A stretch of 5,783 bases of DNA from Thermoplasmata archaeon (GTDB lineage Archaea; Thermoplasmatota; Thermoplasmata; Thermoplasmatales; Thermoplasmataceae): positions 1 to 5,783 of the forward strand of contig JAJZKX010000136.1 in assembly GCA_021850745.1 (NCBI GenBank). The letters are read 5' to 3'. The position numbers and the translations under genes are program-made. Numbering within the stretch: the first letter of the stretch is position 1; each line of letters starts with the position of its first letter. The notes under the pieces are model-generated. The model was not told the DNA's origin. It ran no database searches and saw nothing but the letters and a program-made list of their open reading frames with translations. Shown here piece by piece: positions 5,660 through 5,783 of the stretch.

Positions 5660-5712
5660 TCCGGAAAAATTTCAAGGAATCCAAAATTCTCTGTAATAGG
5701 TCCGGAAAAATT
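5660..5712 (-). repeat. Two 12-bp direct repeats with T-tracts
   Basis: TCCGGAAAAATT occurs at 5660-5671 and again at 5701-5712, starting 41 bp apart. Read on the minus strand, each copy gives AATTTTTCCGGA, a five-T tract lying 9 to 60 bases past the stop of the partial gene at the right edge. A pair of T-tracts there could end that gene's transcription; binding sites for a regulator are the alternative. Confidence 0.35.
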
Positions 5713-5720
5713 AAATTAAT

Positions 5721-5783
5721 TCAGGATTTTGCCAATGCCTCCAGTTTGCTGATTATTGTATACAGCGCTGCTCTTCCGTGTGA
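5721..5783 (-). CDS. C-terminal end of an unidentified gene
   Basis: One minus-strand frame is open from the right edge for 20 codons and ends in TGA at 5721-5723. Its translation (GRAALYTIISKLEALAKS at the end) looks like an amphipathic helix of a real protein, and T-tracts follow its stop. Too little is present to name it. Another minus frame is also open across this short span, so the call is tentative. Confidence 0.4.
   Translation of the reverse strand, partial: SHGRAALYTIISKLEALAKS

Noticed and set aside
1..5783. CRISPR arrays, insertion sequences, tRNA or rRNA genes
   Set aside because: Looked for on both strands; no regularly spaced repeats, transposase motifs, terminal inverted repeats or cloverleaf/rRNA sequences were seen.

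Overview
The window looks archaeal, most likely from the class Thermoplasmata (Thermoplasma, Ferroplasma or Cuniculiplasma relatives). The supporting signs are dense gene packing, AGG/AGA and ATA codons, TATA-box promoters about 24 bases ahead of apparently leaderless start codons, an archaeal winged-helix regulator and a eukaryote/archaea-style setting for ribose-5-phosphate isomerase. The lineage is inferred from style and is not proven by a marker gene.

Left two thirds (1-3580, all on the minus strand): a compact operon that reads as the membrane core of a type IV secretion / conjugation-type DNA-transfer machine. In transcription order it encodes: (i) a 96-residue two-helix protein that resembles VirB2/TrbC-type pilins and archaeal CedA1/TedC (3290-3580); (ii) a polytopic VirB6/TrbL/CedA-like channel protein (2233-3267); (iii) a 244-residue protein with a VirB3/PrgI-like membrane hairpin followed by what looks like the N-terminal domain of VirB4/TraC (1518-2252); (iv) the VirB4/TraC/CedB-like hexameric ATPase with intact Walker A and B motifs (1-1507), which runs off the left edge. 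The genes are spaced by 22 bases, overlap by 20 bases, and are spaced by 10 bases, so they are probably co-transcribed from a TATA box at 3601-3614. VirB4 appears to be split at a domain junction, with its first domain carried by the VirB3-like protein.

Middle (3581-3869): a gap of about 290 bases holding the operon promoter and a short GNRA-loop hairpin downstream of the next gene. No convincing gene was found there.

Right third: a hotdog acyl-CoA thioesterase (minus, 3870-4358) and ribose-5-phosphate isomerase A (plus, from TTG at 4514 to 5188) diverge from a shared promoter region. rpiA converges on a small winged-helix regulator (minus, 5221-5577) across a 32-base gap with a hairpin and T-tract. 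The right edge holds the last 20 codons of a further minus-strand gene. These are ordinary chromosomal genes.

The main point of interest is the T4SS-like operon. No relaxase, coupling protein, integrase or toxin is visible here, so the window cannot show whether the locus is a conjugative element or a domesticated DNA-exchange system of the Ced/Ted type known from Crenarchaeota.
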